The notes under the pieces were generated by a model. That model ran no database searches. It saw only the letters and a program-made list of their open reading frames with translations, and was not told where the DNA came from. DNA of 64,000 nucleotides, from the NCBI RefSeq assembly GCF_001575205.1, contig NZ_LSRE01000034.1:62001-126000 (forward strand). The letters run 5' to 3'. Source of the stretch: Tsukamurella pseudospumae (GTDB taxonomy: Bacteria; Actinomycetota; Actinomycetes; Mycobacteriales; Mycobacteriaceae). This document shows, piece after piece, positions 43,899 to 54,203 of the stretch (position 1 is its first letter; each line of letters starts with the position of its first letter). The position numbers and the translations under genes are program-made.

Positions 43899-44531
43899 GT
43901 GCACTCGTCCCAGCGTCACCGGCCCGTCGTCGTGATCCCCGGCGCCCCGCTGCTCGTTCCCGAGCTGGTCGGGCTACCCGGCGACCCCGATGCGGACCGT
44001 CTGCGGGAGCGCGTCCTCGCGGCCGGGTACTGGCTCGGCGAGCGCGCACGCACCTGGCGTGTCGTCGGTGCCGAGCCGCTGACCAGGGTCGACGGTGCCG
44101 ACGTGCCCGCTTCCGGGACCTTCGTCGGATTCGGTGCGGACGTGCTCGTGACGACTGCGCCCGGCGCACCGTCGAACGACCTGCCGCCGAGCCCCGACCT
44201 GCCGCTCCCGCTGCTCATCGCCGCATGGCTGCGGGGGAGTGCGGCACCGTCGGCGCGGATCGTCGCCGCGGACGACGAGGCAGAGGGCCTGCTGTTCGTG
44301 CTCGACGGTCCGAACACGCTGACCGCCCGCGCGCCCGGCGGCCACCGTCCCGAGGACGAGGCCGTCTTCGACGCCCAGGTCGCGGCCGTGACGGGCGGCG
44401 CACCGTCGGACGGGCTCGACGGTGCCTGGCGCACCCTCGCGGAGGCCGTGGACGGCCGCGCCGACGTGCTCTACCGGGGTGCGCCCTTCGGCGTCGGCTA
44501 CCTGGTCGCGACCGGCGGCGGAGCCGAGTGA
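43899..44531 (+). CDS. Rv2728c-like conserved protein upstream of miaA
   Basis: A 210-residue Ala/Pro-rich protein starting [25 protein letters not shown]. It has conserved segments [58 protein letters not shown], and a GYLVATGG end. Homologs in this position are sometimes annotated as class III extradiol-dioxygenase-like, a fold suggestion without known activity. Its stop overlaps the miaA start as GTGA, so it is co-translated with miaA. Confidence 0.75.
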   Translation: MHSSQRHRPVVVIPGAPLLVPELVGLPGDPDADRLRERVLAAGYWLGERARTWRVVGAEPLTRVDGADVPASGTFVGFGADVLVTTAPGAPSNDLPPSPDLPLPLLIAAWLRGSAAPSARIVAADDEAEGLLFVLDGPNTLTARAPGGHRPEDEAVFDAQVAAVTGGAPSDGLDGAWRTLAEAVDGRADVLYRGAPFGVGYLVATGGGAE

Positions 44532-45451
44532 GCGCCGCGAGACCCGTCGCCGTCGTCGGACCCACCGCCACCGGCAAGTCCGACCTCGCGCTCGACCTCG
44601 CGCAGCGCCTCGACGGCGAGATCATCAACATCGACGCCATGCAGATGTACCGCGGCATGGACATCGGCACGGCGAAGCTGCCGGTCGCCGAGCGCCGGGG
44701 CATCGAACACCACCAGCTCGACGTGCTGGAGGTGACCGAGACCGCCACCGTCGCCGCCTACCAGGAGCGGGCCCGGGCGGACGTCGAGGCGCTGCTCGTG
44801 GCCGGCCGGACCCCGGTGATCGTCGGCGGCTCGATGATGTACGTCCAGGCCCTCCTCGACGAGTGGAGTTTCCCCGCGACCGACCCGGACGTGCGCGCCC
44901 GGTTCGAGGATCGGTTGGCCGAGGTCGGACCGCTCGTTCTGCACCGCGAGCTCGCGGCCCTCGATCCCGCGGCCGGCGCGAAGATCCTCACCACCGACGG
45001 CCGCCGGATCGTCCGGGCACTCGAGGTCGTGACGATCACCGGCGAGCCCTTCGCGGCGTCGGCGCCGCAGATCGGGCCCGCCCGCTGGGACACCACGATC
45101 GTCGCGCTGGACCGCGACACCGAGCAGCTCGACGCTCGCATCGACCTGCGCACCCGCCTGATGTTCGAGGGCGGTCTCGTCGACGAGGTCCGCGCCCTCG
45201 AGGCCCGGGGACTCCGCGACGGCGTGACCGCGTCCCGGGCGATCGGGTACGCGCAGGTCCTCGCCGCCCTCGACGGCGAGTACGACCTCGACCACGCCCG
45301 TGAGCTGACCTTCATCGGCACGCGCCGCTACGTCCGGCGGCAACGGTCCTGGTTCCGGCGCGACCCGCGCGTGACCTGGCTCGACGGCGCCGCCCCCGAC
45401 CTGCTCGACGGGGCCCTGGCCGCGCACGCCGCCCCGCCGTGGCGCCCGTAG
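44528..45451 (+). CDS. miaA: tRNA dimethylallyltransferase
   Basis: Adds a dimethylallyl group to A37 of tRNA, making the substrate of MiaB, encoded 4.5 kb upstream. The 307 residues include P-loop GPTATGKS at 11-18, the DMAPP/tRNA motif [54 protein letters not shown], and the QRSWFRRDP tail motif. The GTG at 44528 overlaps the stop of the upstream gene by 4 bases. dapF follows after 9 bases with its own leaderless promoter, the M. tuberculosis Rv2727c-Rv2725c order. Confidence 0.95.
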   Translation: MSAARPVAVVGPTATGKSDLALDLAQRLDGEIINIDAMQMYRGMDIGTAKLPVAERRGIEHHQLDVLEVTETATVAAYQERARADVEALLVAGRTPVIVGGSMMYVQALLDEWSFPATDPDVRARFEDRLAEVGPLVLHRELAALDPAAGAKILTTDGRRIVRALEVVTITGEPFAASAPQIGPARWDTTIVALDRDTEQLDARIDLRTRLMFEGGLVDEVRALEARGLRDGVTASRAIGYAQVLAALDGEYDLDHARELTFIGTRRYVRRQRSWFRRDPRVTWLDGAAPDLLDGALAAHAAPPWRP

Positions 45452-45454
45452 ACT
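45449..45454 (+). promoter_or_regulatory. -10 box of leaderless dapF
   Basis: TAGACT, overlapping the miaA stop codon, 6 bases before the dapF ATG. Confidence 0.5.
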
Positions 45455-45460
45455 GGCGGC

Positions 45461-46336
45461 ATGGGCGTGACGGGTGCGGTCGACTTCCTCAAGGGGCACG
45501 GCACGGAGAACGACTTCGTGATCCTGCCGGATCCGGGCGTCGACATCGACCTCGTGCCGGAGCTGGTGGCGGCGCTGTGCGACCGCCGGGCCGGGATCGG
45601 CGCCGACGGCGTGCTGCGCGTCGCCCGCGCCGGTGATCTGCTCGACGCGGGCGTCCTCGACGCGCTGCCCGACGGAGTGTCCCGCGAGGACTGGTTCATG
45701 GACTACCGCAATGCCGACGGCTCCATCGCCGAGATGTGCGGCAACGGCGTTCGCGTATTCGCGCACTTCCTCGCAGCGTCGGCGCTGGTCGCCGGTGACG
45801 AGTTCGTCGTCGGCTCGCGGGCGGGCGCCAAGCCCGTGCGCGTGCACCACGCGGATCCCGAGGCGGCGGAGGTCTCCGTCTCGATGGGTGTGCCGCGGGT
45901 CTTCGGCACGTCCTCCGCGGGGGTCGACGGGCGGGATCTGGCGGGCATCGCCGTCGACGTGGGCAACCCGCACATCGCGTGCGTCGTGCCCGGGCTCACC
46001 GAGGAGGACCTCGCGGCCCTCGACGTGGCGAGCCCGCCTACTTTCGACCACGGCCTGTTCCCGCACGGCACGAACGTCGAGGTCCTGACCCCGCTGCACG
46101 ACGGTGCCGTGCACATGCGGGTGCACGAGCGCGGCTCCGGGGAGACCCGGTCCTGCGGGACGGGCACCGTCGCCGCCGCGGTCGCCGCACTGCGCGCCGC
46201 GGGCGCCGAGACCGGGGAGGTGGACGTGCACGTGCCCGGCGGGGTCGTGACCGTCACCGTCGAGGCCGACGGTGCCGTGCTCCGCGGGCCCAGCCGCATC
46301 GTCGCCTCCGGGACGGCGCGCCTCTCCGCGCTCTGA
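45461..46336 (+). CDS. dapF: diaminopimelate epimerase
   Basis: Interconverts LL- and meso-diaminopimelate, supplying peptidoglycan and lysine; it works in the same pathway as DapA at 1.4 kb. The 291-residue two-lobed protein has both catalytic cysteines, in [13 protein letters not shown] and [12 protein letters not shown], plus [30 protein letters not shown] and ERGSGETRS. The ATG at 45461 lies 6 bases after TAGACT. Confidence 0.95.
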   Translation: MGVTGAVDFLKGHGTENDFVILPDPGVDIDLVPELVAALCDRRAGIGADGVLRVARAGDLLDAGVLDALPDGVSREDWFMDYRNADGSIAEMCGNGVRVFAHFLAASALVAGDEFVVGSRAGAKPVRVHHADPEAAEVSVSMGVPRVFGTSSAGVDGRDLAGIAVDVGNPHIACVVPGLTEEDLAALDVASPPTFDHGLFPHGTNVEVLTPLHDGAVHMRVHERGSGETRSCGTGTVAAAVAALRAAGAETGEVDVHVPGGVVTVTVEADGAVLRGPSRIVASGTARLSAL

Positions 46337-46400
46337 GCGGTTTCGCCCTGCGAAAACTCGCGTGACCCGCGTCGCCCCGACGTGCGAGAATGGGTCCCAT

Positions 46401-47819
46401 ATGACACAGACAGACACCTGGGAACCGACCGACGCGCAGCAGCCGACCGTCGGTGAACTCCAACTCCAGGAGCGGTCCTCGCTCCGCCGCGTCGTCGGCC
46501 TCTCCACCGAGCTCGACGATGTCACCGAGGTCGAGTACCGGCAGTTGCGCCTCGAGCAGGTCGTGCTCGTCGGTGTGTGGACCGAGGGGTCCGCCGCGGA
46601 GGCGGACTCGTCGCTCGCCGAGCTGAAGGCCCTCGCCGAGACCGCGGGCTCCGTCGTCCTCGACGGCGTGGTCCAGCGTCGCGACCGTCCCGACCCGGCC
46701 ACCTACATCGGCTCGGGCAAGGCGCACGAGCTGCGCGAGGTCGTCCTCGCCACGGGCGCCGACACGGTGATCTGCGACGGCGAGCTCACGCCCGCGCAGC
46801 TCAACGCACTGGAGAAGGTGGTGAAGGTCAAGGTCATCGACCGCACGGCCCTGATCCTCGACATCTTCGCCCAGCACGCCACCTCCCGCGAGGGCAAGGC
46901 GCAGGTCAGCCTCGCGCAGATGGAGTACATGCTGCCGCGGCTGCGCGGCTGGGGTGAGGCGCTGTCCCGGCAGGCCGGCGGCCGCGCCGGCAGCAACGGC
47001 GGCGTGGGCCTGCGCGGCCCGGGCGAGACGAAGATCGAGACCGACCGTCGCCGGATCCGCGAGCGGATGGCCAAGCTGCGCCGGGAGATCAAGGGCATGA
47101 AGCAGGCCCGCGACACCAAGCGCGGGCAGCGCCGCCGCTCCGGCGTGCCGTCGGTGGCCATCGCTGGGTACACCAACGCGGGCAAGTCGAGCCTGCTCAA
47201 CGCGCTCACCGACGCCGGCGTGCTGGTCCAGAACGCGCTGTTCGCGACTCTCGACCCGACCACCCGGCAGAGCACGCTGGCCGACGGTCGCGACGTGGTC
47301 TTCACCGACACCGTCGGGTTCGTGCGGCACCTGCCCACCCAGCTCGTCGAGGCCTTCCGCTCCACGCTGGAGGAGGTGGTCGACGCCGACCTGCTCCTGC
47401 ACGTGGTGGACGGCAGCGACCCCATGCCGCAGCGCCAGATCGACGCGGTGCGGCACGTGCTCCGCGAGGTCGCGGGCGAGCGGGAGGCGACGCTGCCGCG
47501 GGAACTCCTGGTGGTCAACAAGATCGATGCCGCCGACCCGATGGTGCTCGCGCAGCTGCGCGTCGCGTTGCCGGGGGCGGTGTTCGTCTCCGCGCACACC
47601 CGTGAGGGCATCGCGGAGCTGCTCGACGCGCTGACGGGGCTGATCACCGCGGGGGATGTCGAGGTGGCCGCGCTACTGCCGTACGAGCGGGGCGACCTGG
47701 TCGCCCGGATCCACGCCGAGGGCACGGTGGTCAGTGCGGATCACGAGGCCGACGGTACGCGGATCGTCGCGCGGGTGCCCGGCGCGCTCGCGGGGCTGCT
47801 GGCCCGCTTCGCGCAGTAG
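46401..47819 (+). CDS. hflX: ribosome-associated GTPase HflX
   Basis: A GTPase that splits stalled or hibernating 70S ribosomes. The 472 residues hold an N-terminal HflX domain (SVVLDGVVQRRDRPDPATYIGSGKAHEL, VICDGELTPAQLNALEKV, ILDIFAQHATSREGKAQVSLAQMEYMLPRL), then the G domain. The G domain has P-loop GYTNAGKS starting at 256, G2 TRQST, G3 DTVGFVRHLP, and G4 VVNKID. The ATG at 46401 is preceded by GAGAAT, a degenerate -10, rather than by an RBS; an in-frame reading from 46272 would overlap dapF. Confidence 0.94.
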   Translation: MTQTDTWEPTDAQQPTVGELQLQERSSLRRVVGLSTELDDVTEVEYRQLRLEQVVLVGVWTEGSAAEADSSLAELKALAETAGSVVLDGVVQRRDRPDPATYIGSGKAHELREVVLATGADTVICDGELTPAQLNALEKVVKVKVIDRTALILDIFAQHATSREGKAQVSLAQMEYMLPRLRGWGEALSRQAGGRAGSNGGVGLRGPGETKIETDRRRIRERMAKLRREIKGMKQARDTKRGQRRRSGVPSVAIAGYTNAGKSSLLNALTDAGVLVQNALFATLDPTTRQSTLADGRDVVFTDTVGFVRHLPTQLVEAFRSTLEEVVDADLLLHVVDGSDPMPQRQIDAVRHVLREVAGEREATLPRELLVVNKIDAADPMVLAQLRVALPGAVFVSAHTREGIAELLDALTGLITAGDVEVAALLPYERGDLVARIHAEGTVVSADHEADGTRIVARVPGALAGLLARFAQ

Positions 47820-47837
47820 TCGCGCACAATCGAGACC

Positions 47838-48491
47838 ATGACTCGTCGGGCCCCAGGGCCATTGCTGTCCGTCTCCGCGCGCGCGGGGATCGCGCTGGTC
47901 GTCGGTGCGATCGCCGCGGTGATCGTGGGCGCGCTGCTCGACGGCACTCTCGGCGTCCTGGTCGGGATCGGTGCGGCCGCAGCGGTGTTCGTGGTCACGG
48001 GGTGGGCGATGCTCTGGCCCCTCGGCGCCGAGGCGACGCGGGCGACGGTGCAGCGGGAGAACTTCCGGCCGCGTGTCGCCGAGCTCGCCGTCGCGGTGAT
48101 CGCGCTGAGCGGCCTCGTCGCCATCGTGGCGCTCCTCGTCGTGGGCAAGTCCGCGAACAAGGACGCCGGTGCCGCCGCCGCGTTGTTCGCGGCGTTCGCG
48201 GTGTGGGCCGCGCTGCACCTGACCTACGCGACGCAGTACGCGGCGGAGTACTACGGCGATCCCGGTGACCAAGCCGGTGGGATCGACTGGAACGCCGACA
48301 TCGCGCCCGCGTACCGCGACTTCTTCTACTTCAGTTACAACCTCGGCATGACCTATCAGGTCTCCGACACGTCCGTCTCGTCGCCGACGATCCGCAGCCT
48401 GGTGCTGCGCCAGTGCCTGCTGTCGTACGCCTTCGGCACGCTGATCCTGGCCACCGCGATCAACCTGGTCGTGGGCATCGTCTCCGGCTAA
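47838..48491 (+). CDS. DUF1345 membrane protein
   Basis: A 217-residue protein with five hydrophobic helices and the DUF1345 segments [18 protein letters not shown] and [54 protein letters not shown]. No function is known for this family. The ATG lies 7 bases after CACAAT, another degenerate leaderless -10. Its stop overlaps that of the opposing TetR gene by 4 bases. Confidence 0.85.
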   Translation: MTRRAPGPLLSVSARAGIALVVGAIAAVIVGALLDGTLGVLVGIGAAAAVFVVTGWAMLWPLGAEATRATVQRENFRPRVAELAVAVIALSGLVAIVALLVVGKSANKDAGAAAALFAAFAVWAALHLTYATQYAAEYYGDPGDQAGGIDWNADIAPAYRDFFYFSYNLGMTYQVSDTSVSSPTIRSLVLRQCLLSYAFGTLILATAINLVVGIVSG

Positions 48492-49108
48492 TCCGCGGCC
48501 TCGCGGCCGGACGGTCCGCGGCTGGAGGCGTCGCGGCCGGAGGCGCCGTCGAGGAGCAGTGCGACGAGGGCCGTCGCGGTGTCGGGCTGCGGCGGCGTGC
48601 CGATGATCATGTCCGACCACAGGAAGGACTCGGCGAGCCGCACGATCGCGTAGGCCAGGTCGGCCCGGGTGACGTCCCGCGCACCGTCGGGCTGTGGGAT
48701 CGCGAGGTCCGTCAGCCAGGCCGCCACCCATGCGATGAGCCGCTCCTGCACCACGCTGCCGGGAGCCTGCAGGACCCGCATCGCGAATTCCGGTTCCTCC
48801 GCGGCGAATCCGGTGAGCGGGGGATAGGCACGGACCTCGTGCGCCAGGCGCCCGAAGGACCGGAGGAAGGCCGCGCGGTCGCGCACGGGCTCCGTGGATT
48901 CGACGCGCTCGATCGCCTGGGCGATACCGAGCCAGACCGCCTCGCCGACCACCTGTTCCCGCCCCTCGAACCAGCGGTACAGCGTGGCCCGGCCGATGCC
49001 GCTGGCCTTCGCCAGCTGCCCCAGGTCCACCCGGCGGCCTTCGCGGAACCACTCGGCCGCGCGACGGATCACGGCGGACTGGTTGTCAGGACGCGATGGA
49101 TGAGACAT
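48488..49108 (-). CDS. TetR family regulator (QsdR-like)
   Basis: A 206-residue regulator with an N-terminal [38 protein letters not shown] and a C-terminal helical ligand domain like that of the QsdR group ([44 protein letters not shown]). It is divergent from two acyl-CoA dehydrogenase genes. A GAGACA-N11-TGTCTC palindrome covers its own start codon and the opposing promoter, so it probably represses both directions, with an acyl-CoA or fatty acid as likely inducer (inference). Confidence 0.88.
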   Translation of the reverse strand: MSHPSRPDNQSAVIRRAAEWFREGRRVDLGQLAKASGIGRATLYRWFEGREQVVGEAVWLGIAQAIERVESTEPVRDRAAFLRSFGRLAHEVRAYPPLTGFAAEEPEFAMRVLQAPGSVVQERLIAWVAAWLTDLAIPQPDGARDVTRADLAYAIVRLAESFLWSDMIIGTPPQPDTATALVALLLDGASGRDASSRGPSGREAAD

Positions 49109-49124
49109 ACTCCTATTTTGTCTC
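49102..49124. promoter_or_regulatory. TetR operator palindrome
   Basis: GAGACA (49102-49107), an 11-base spacer, TGTCTC (49119-49124). It overlaps the TetR ATG (49106-49108) and a TATTTT element (49114-49119) that may be the -10 of the dehydrogenase operon. Confidence 0.65.
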
Positions 49125-49158
49125 GCTAGAGCGAGGGTGTCAACGAGGGGAATCCCGG

Positions 49159-50391
49159 ATGGATGTGACGTTCACGGCGGCCGAAGAGGCGTTCCGCGAC
49201 GAGGTGCGGGCGTTCCTGGACGAGCACCTCACCGACGATCTGCGCGCCGCGGGCGACCTCGCCACCAGCGTGTACTCGGACCACGAGGCGAGCCTGCAGT
49301 GGCAGGCGATCCTGCACGAGCGGGGCTGGGCCGCGCCGGCGTGGCCCGTCGAGTGGGGCGGTTGCGACTGGACGGTGGCACAGCACTACATCTTCGCCCG
49401 CGAGTCCGTGCTCGCCGGTGCGCCCTTCCTGTCGCCGATGGGGATCCGGATGGTGGCGCACGCGATCGTGAAGTTCGGCACCGAGGAGCAGAAGCGCTTC
49501 TTCCTGCCGGGGATCCTCGACGCGTCGGTGTTCTTCTGCCAGGGCTACTCCGAGCCCGAGTCGGGCTCCGACCTCGCGTCACTGGCGATGCGCGCGGAGT
49601 CCGACGGCGACGATCTCGTCCTCACCGGTTCGAAGATCTGGACCACTCACGCCCGGGAGGCGAACTGGATGTTCGCGCTGGTGCGCACCTCGAAGCAGGA
49701 GCGCAAGCAGCAGGGCATCACCTTCCTGCTGCTCGACATGACGGTGCCCGGCATCGAGATCCAGCCCCTCGTCATGGCCTCCGGCGAGGAGGTGCAGAAC
49801 GTCGTCTTCTTCGACAAGGTGCGCGTACCGAAGGCCAACGTGCTCGGGACGATCGACGAGGGCTGGACCGTCGCCAAGTACCTCCTCGAGTTCGAACGCG
49901 GGGGCGGCGCGTCCGCACCGTGGCTGCAGGTCTCGCTGGACCGGCTCGCCGAACGAGCGACGACGGTGCCCGGGCGGGGCGGCCGCCCGCTCGCGGAGGA
50001 CGACGACTTCCGGCTCGGCCTCGCCGAGCTGCGCGCCCGCGTCGACGTGCTCGAGATCCTCGAGCACCGCTCGCTCGCCGTGCTGGCCGAGGGCGGCAAC
50101 CCGGGCCCGGCATCGTCGATGCTCAAGATCCTGGGCACCGAACTGAGCCAGGCGGTCACCGAGTTCGTGCACAAGAGCGCGGGGCCGCGCGGCCGCGTCT
50201 ACCAGCCGCACGTCACCCGGCCCGGCGGTCCGGTGGTCGAGTACCTGCCGCCGGCGGGCGGCGCGCACAGCGGCGACCTCTGGCAGGCCGTGGCGCCGCT
50301 GCGCTACTTCAACGATCGTGCGGGCTCGATCTACGCGGGCTCCAACGAGATTCAACGGAACATCCTGGCGAAAGCGGCATTGGGGCTGTAG
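49159..50391 (+). CDS. acyl-CoA dehydrogenase
   Basis: An FAD enzyme introducing the alpha-beta double bond in acyl-CoA. The 410 residues show the ACAD order: N-terminal helical domain (EEAFRDEVRAFLDEHL), beta domain with CQGYSEPESGSDLASLAMRA and GSKIWTTHAREANWMF, and a C-terminal helical domain ending YAGSNEIQRNILAKAALGL. It sits beyond hflX as fadE20 does in M. tuberculosis. An RBS (GAGGGGA) precedes the ATG at 49159. The next dehydrogenase begins at the base after its stop, so the pair may form a heteromeric FadE, as known for steroid side-chain enzymes. Confidence 0.9.
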   Translation: MDVTFTAAEEAFRDEVRAFLDEHLTDDLRAAGDLATSVYSDHEASLQWQAILHERGWAAPAWPVEWGGCDWTVAQHYIFARESVLAGAPFLSPMGIRMVAHAIVKFGTEEQKRFFLPGILDASVFFCQGYSEPESGSDLASLAMRAESDGDDLVLTGSKIWTTHAREANWMFALVRTSKQERKQQGITFLLLDMTVPGIEIQPLVMASGEEVQNVVFFDKVRVPKANVLGTIDEGWTVAKYLLEFERGGGASAPWLQVSLDRLAERATTVPGRGGRPLAEDDDFRLGLAELRARVDVLEILEHRSLAVLAEGGNPGPASSMLKILGTELSQAVTEFVHKSAGPRGRVYQPHVTRPGGPVVEYLPPAGGAHSGDLWQAVAPLRYFNDRAGSIYAGSNEIQRNILAKAALGL

Positions 50392-51540
50392 ATGGACTTC
50401 ACACTCACCGACGAACAGAGCATGCTGCGCGACGCCGTGCGGTCCTACCTCGCGGGTCGGTACCCGCTGGTCGAATCGCGGAGCGCCGCACGGTCCGAGG
50501 CCGGCTGGCAACCCGCGGTCTGGGAGGCATTCGCTTCCGACCTGGGGATTCTCGCCGCGACGCTGCCCGAGTCCGTGGGCGGCCTCGGCGGAGGGCCCGA
50601 GGAGATGATGGTGATCGCCGAGGAACTCGGCCGCGCCCTCGTGGTGGAGCCGTACACCGGCACGGTCGTGGTGGGCGCCGCCCTGCTCCGTGGCTCCGGT
50701 GGTCCGGCCGCCGACGCCGTGCTGTCGGCCGTCGCCGCGGGTGACGCCCGGATCGCGGTCGCCCTCACCGAACCCGAGTCGGGGCGCGAGCCCTGGGACG
50801 TGCAGGCCACCGCGGTCCGCGACGGCGACGGCTACGTGCTGTCCGGCGCCAAGATCGTGGTCGCCGACCTCCCGCTCGCGACCCACCTGATCGTGGTCGC
50901 GCGGACCACGGGGGACCGGCTCGACCGGGAGGGGCTCTCGCTGTTCCTGGTCGAGTTCGACCCGCAGGCGCCGCCCGCCGGGGCCGACGCCCGGTACTTC
51001 CGCACGATCGACGACCATCACACGGGTGACCTGGTGCTCACGGACGTCCGCGTGCCCGCAGCGGCGCTGCTCGGTGCCGAGGGGCGGGCCTGGGAGCTCG
51101 TCGAACGCGCCCTGGACGACGGTGCCGCAGCCGTCTGCAGCGAGGCGGTCGGCATCATGCGCCGGGTGCTCGAGGAGACCGTCGAGTACACCCGCAACCG
51201 TCGCCAGTTCGGCGTGCCGATCGGCTCCTTCCAGGCGCTGCAGCACCGGATGGTCGACATGGCGCTGGAGGTGGAGCAGTCCGTGGCCGCGGCCTACCTG
51301 GCCGTGCTCAACCTGGACGCCGAGCCGCGGGTGCGCGGGCGGGCAGTGTCCGCGGCGAAGATCACGATCGCCCGGGCGGCGCGGTTCGTCGGCCAGAACG
51401 CGGTGCAGCTGCACGGCGGCATGGGGCTCACCGAGGAACTCGCGATCGGTCACTGCTTCAAGCGGCTCACCGTGATCGAGACCGAGTTCGGTTCCGCCAC
51501 CGACCATCTGCACCGGTACGCCGAGGCGGTCGGCGGCTAG
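50392..51540 (+). CDS. acyl-CoA dehydrogenase (second subunit)
   Basis: A 382-residue ACAD, translationally coupled to the previous gene. It shows MDFTLTDEQSMLRDAVRSYL, ALTEPESGREPWDVQATA (FAD/substrate loop), GAKIVVADLPLATHLIV, and a C-terminal helical domain with TRNRRQFGVPIGSFQALQHRMVDM and QLHGGMGLTEELAIGH, the latter close to the catalytic-base region. Adjacent, unequal ACAD genes in mycolata often encode alpha2beta2 enzymes. Its stop overlaps the convergent LysR gene by 4 bases. Confidence 0.9.
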   Translation: MDFTLTDEQSMLRDAVRSYLAGRYPLVESRSAARSEAGWQPAVWEAFASDLGILAATLPESVGGLGGGPEEMMVIAEELGRALVVEPYTGTVVVGAALLRGSGGPAADAVLSAVAAGDARIAVALTEPESGREPWDVQATAVRDGDGYVLSGAKIVVADLPLATHLIVVARTTGDRLDREGLSLFLVEFDPQAPPAGADARYFRTIDDHHTGDLVLTDVRVPAAALLGAEGRAWELVERALDDGAAAVCSEAVGIMRRVLEETVEYTRNRRQFGVPIGSFQALQHRMVDMALEVEQSVAAAYLAVLNLDAEPRVRGRAVSAAKITIARAARFVGQNAVQLHGGMGLTEELAIGHCFKRLTVIETEFGSATDHLHRYAEAVGG

Positions 51541-52376
51541 CCGGCGGCCGTCAGCGTCGCGGCGCCGCGTCGCACGGCAGCGCGGACGGCCGGCGGCACG
51601 CGCGGCCCGACGGTGACCGCGAGCGTGATCGCGGGGATGGCGGGAAGCGCGTCGACGGGGACGAGTCCGTCGGTCGCGTCGATCGCGGGCAGCAGGGTCG
51701 CGCCGATGCCGCTGCGGGCGGCGGAGTAGAGCCCGGCGAGGTTCGCGGCCTCGACGGCGATCGCGTAGTCGATCCCCGACCGCCGCAGCGCTGCCGTCGC
51801 GGGGGAGCGGAGGACGCACGGTTCGTCGAAGAGCAGGACCGGGACCGTGCCCTCGGGGACGGCCCATTCGCGCGCCGCGTACCAGTGGAGGGGGATCGGC
51901 CCGACGGCGTCGGGGTGGTCCGCCGCGGCGAGGAACACCGATACGTCGGCGAGCCCGTGCTCCACGGCGTTCGCGACCTGCGCGCTGCGATCGAAGCGGA
52001 AGTGCGCCGCCCAGCCGCCCGGCAGGGTGCCGAAGGCCTTGCTCAGCGCGGGGATGAGACGGTCGGCGCCGTGTTCCGTTGCCGCGACGGACAGCGTCCT
52101 GGTGGTCGGCGACGACAGCTCGTGGACGGCGGCGTCGTGCGCGTCGAGGATCGTCTGGGCGTGTGCCAAGAGGCGAGAGCCGTGGTCGGTGAACCGGACG
52201 CCCCGACCGGCCTTCTCCACGATCGTCCCGCCGGTCGACTTCTCCAGCCGCCGGAGGTGCGCGCTCACCGTCGACTGCGTCAGGTGCAGTGCTTCGGCGG
52301 CGCGGTGGACCCCGCCGCACCGCGCGATCGCGACGACGCTGCGCAGCGGGACGATGTCGAGGATCGGTGTGGACAT
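51537..52376 (-). CDS. LysR family regulator
   Basis: A 279-residue LTTR: winged HTH (LRSVVAIARCGGVHRAAEALHLTQSTVSAHLRRLEKSTGGTIVEK) and a periplasmic-binding-like effector domain. The ATG at 52376 is supported by minus-strand TATCGT 6 bases upstream; an in-frame ATG 12 codons earlier would precede that promoter. It is divergent from an EamA transporter, the usual regulator-exporter arrangement, with a CGATCATGATCG palindrome between them. Confidence 0.88.
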   Translation of the reverse strand: MSTPILDIVPLRSVVAIARCGGVHRAAEALHLTQSTVSAHLRRLEKSTGGTIVEKAGRGVRFTDHGSRLLAHAQTILDAHDAAVHELSSPTTRTLSVAATEHGADRLIPALSKAFGTLPGGWAAHFRFDRSAQVANAVEHGLADVSVFLAAADHPDAVGPIPLHWYAAREWAVPEGTVPVLLFDEPCVLRSPATAALRRSGIDYAIAVEAANLAGLYSAARSGIGATLLPAIDATDGLVPVDALPAIPAITLAVTVGPRVPPAVRAAVRRGAATLTAAG

Positions 52377-52382
52377 GACCGA

Positions 52383-52408
52383 ACGATATCCTCGATCGAT
52401 CATGATCG
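52383..52408. promoter_or_regulatory. LysR promoter and palindromic operator
   Basis: Minus-strand TATCGT (52383-52388) is the -10 of a leaderless LysR gene. CGATCATGATCG (52397-52408) is a perfect 12-bp palindrome centred in the divergent region and a plausible LysR binding site. Confidence 0.5.
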
Positions 52409-52447
52409 TCAATCATTGTTGGACGAGCGCTGCCTGCGCGTTCGACG

Positions 52448-53386
52448 ATGGGAGCCATGAGAATCCCTCCGATGCTCGCCGTCTCCGTCATCGTCCTGTA
52501 CGCGTTCGGCTATCCGCTCGGCGCGCTCGGCGTCGCGGCGATGAGCCCGTTCCTGCTGTTGTTCCTCCGGTTCGCGATCTCCGGTGTTCTGATGCTCGGT
52601 GTCGTGCGTGTGACCGGCCGCCGGAATCCGACGGGTGCTGCACTGGGGCACGCCGTCGTGGTGGGGCTGCTGACGCAGGCGACGCAGTTCCTCGGGTGCT
52701 ACCTCGGACTGCGTGCGGGCGTGCCCGCCGGGGTCGCGGCGCTGATCATCGGCGTCAATCCCGCGGTGACGGCCGTGGTGGCCCGTCTCGTCCTCGGGGA
52801 GCACCTGACGGTGCGCAGGGCTCTCGCAGCCGTGCTCGGACTGGCGGCGGTCGTGACGGCGTGCTGGTCGACGGTGCCCGCGCTGGCCCATGCCGGGGCG
52901 GGCATCGGCTTCACCCTGCTCGGACTGGCGGGCATCGCGCTCGGCGGCGTCTACCAGCAGCGGTTCTGCGGGGACGTCGATCCGGTCGCGGGGAACGCGG
53001 TCGGCATGCTCGTCGCGGCGGTGCCGGCGGGCGCATTGACGCTGCTCTTCGGCGCGTCGGTGCTCCACCCGGTGCAGGGCGCGGTAGTGCTCGTGCTGAT
53101 GGTGCTGCTCAGCTCCATGACTGCCACCACGTTGTACCTGCGGGTGATCGGCATCGCGGGCGCGAGCGGCGCCGCGATGCTGTTCGCCGTGATCCCCTCG
53201 GTCTCCGCGTTGTTCGCCTTCGTGATGCTGGGCGAGCCGGTGCATCCCGGCGTGGTCGTGGGGCTGGCACTGGGCGGCGCGGCGTGCGCGATCGCCTCCC
53301 TCGGAGGACGACGAACGCCGGCTCTCGACCGGGAGGTCGACGAGCCGGCGCTGCCGGAAACGGGAACGCTCAGATCCGCCGCATGA
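52448..53386 (+). CDS. EamA/DMT family transporter
   Basis: A 312-residue ten-helix drug/metabolite transporter with two EamA repeats. The first ends near [22 protein letters not shown] and the second near [21 protein letters not shown], both showing the family (L/M)GE motif. It is likely an exporter of an amino acid or similar small molecule, controlled by the divergent LysR. The start is the ATG at 52448 or 52457. Its last 17 bases overlap the end of lexA on the other strand. Confidence 0.86.
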   Translation: MGAMRIPPMLAVSVIVLYAFGYPLGALGVAAMSPFLLLFLRFAISGVLMLGVVRVTGRRNPTGAALGHAVVVGLLTQATQFLGCYLGLRAGVPAGVAALIIGVNPAVTAVVARLVLGEHLTVRRALAAVLGLAAVVTACWSTVPALAHAGAGIGFTLLGLAGIALGGVYQQRFCGDVDPVAGNAVGMLVAAVPAGALTLLFGASVLHPVQGAVVLVLMVLLSSMTATTLYLRVIGIAGASGAAMLFAVIPSVSALFAFVMLGEPVHPGVVVGLALGGAACAIASLGGRRTPALDREVDEPALPETGTLRSAA

Positions 53387-54080
53387 CCGTGACGACCTTG
53401 CCGAGGATCACCGCGTCGTTCCCGTGGATCGGGTCGAACGCGGGGTTGTGGGGCATGAGCCACACGTCGCGGCCCGTGCGGCGGAAGGTCTTCACCGTGG
53501 CCTCGCCGTCGAGCATCGCAGCCACGATGTCGCCGTTCTCGGCGACGGACTGCTGCCGGACGACAACCCAGTCCCCATCGCAGATCGCCGCGTCGGTCAT
53601 CGACTCGCCGACCACTTTGAGAAGGAACAGCGAGCCCTCGCCCACCAACTCACGCGGCAGCGGGAAGATCTCCTCCACCGCCTCCTCCGCGAGGATGGGG
53701 CCGCCCGCGGCGATCCGGCCGAGCACCGGCACGAACGCCGGCTCCGGCATCCTGTCCTCGTCCTCCATGACCTTCTGGATGACCTGCGCCGTGCGCTCCT
53801 CGGCGCCCTGCACGTTCACTGCGCGCGGGCGGTTGGGATCGCGGTGCAGGAAGCCCAGGCGCTCGAGGGTGCGCAGCTGATGCGCGACCGACGAGGTGGA
53901 GGTCAGACCCACCTCGTCTCCGATCTCGCGGATGCTGGGCGGGTAGCCGCGATCGCGCACGGAGCGCCGAATGACCTCGAGCACCTGCTTCTGCCGGCGC
54001 GTGAGGTGATCCTCCGAGACATTGCCCTGCGCGTCGCGGAAGCGCTTGTCCCGATGCTGGACCTGTCGTTCCTCTGCCAT
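53370..54080 (-). CDS. lexA: SOS repressor LexA
   Basis: Represses DNA-damage genes until RecA filaments stimulate its self-cleavage. The 236 residues have an N-terminal winged HTH ([50 protein letters not shown]), cleavage site Ala125-Gly126 in GRIAAGGP, and the Ser160 (VGESM) / Lys197 (ATVKTF) peptidase dyad. The N-terminal extension of about 25 residues is usual in actinobacteria. The ATG at 54080 has GAGGAG at good distance; a longer reading to 54233 would cross the promoter. It is autoregulated through a LexA box overlapping its -35. Confidence 0.97.
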   Translation of the reverse strand: MAEERQVQHRDKRFRDAQGNVSEDHLTRRQKQVLEVIRRSVRDRGYPPSIREIGDEVGLTSTSSVAHQLRTLERLGFLHRDPNRPRAVNVQGAEERTAQVIQKVMEDEDRMPEPAFVPVLGRIAAGGPILAEEAVEEIFPLPRELVGEGSLFLLKVVGESMTDAAICDGDWVVVRQQSVAENGDIVAAMLDGEATVKTFRRTGRDVWLMPHNPAFDPIHGNDAVILGKVVTVMRRI

Positions 54081-54115
54081 GTGCCGCTCCTCACGCCCGT
54101 TCGGTTCTGCAACCC

Positions 54116-54156
54116 ACTGTAGTCGAGCCGCTGGGTCATGACAAACATCTGTTCGA
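54116..54156 (-). promoter_or_regulatory. lexA promoter with LexA box
   Basis: On the minus strand, -35 TTGTCA and -10 TACAGT are separated by exactly 17 bases (54144-54116). TCGAAC-AGAT-GTTTGT (54156-54141) overlaps the -35 and matches the mycobacterial LexA box at 10 of 12 positions. Confidence 0.7.
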
Positions 54157-54203
54157 GAAATTCTCCTGCGTGTCTTCCGCTCCGCTCGAGGGTGTGGTAG
54201 AAA

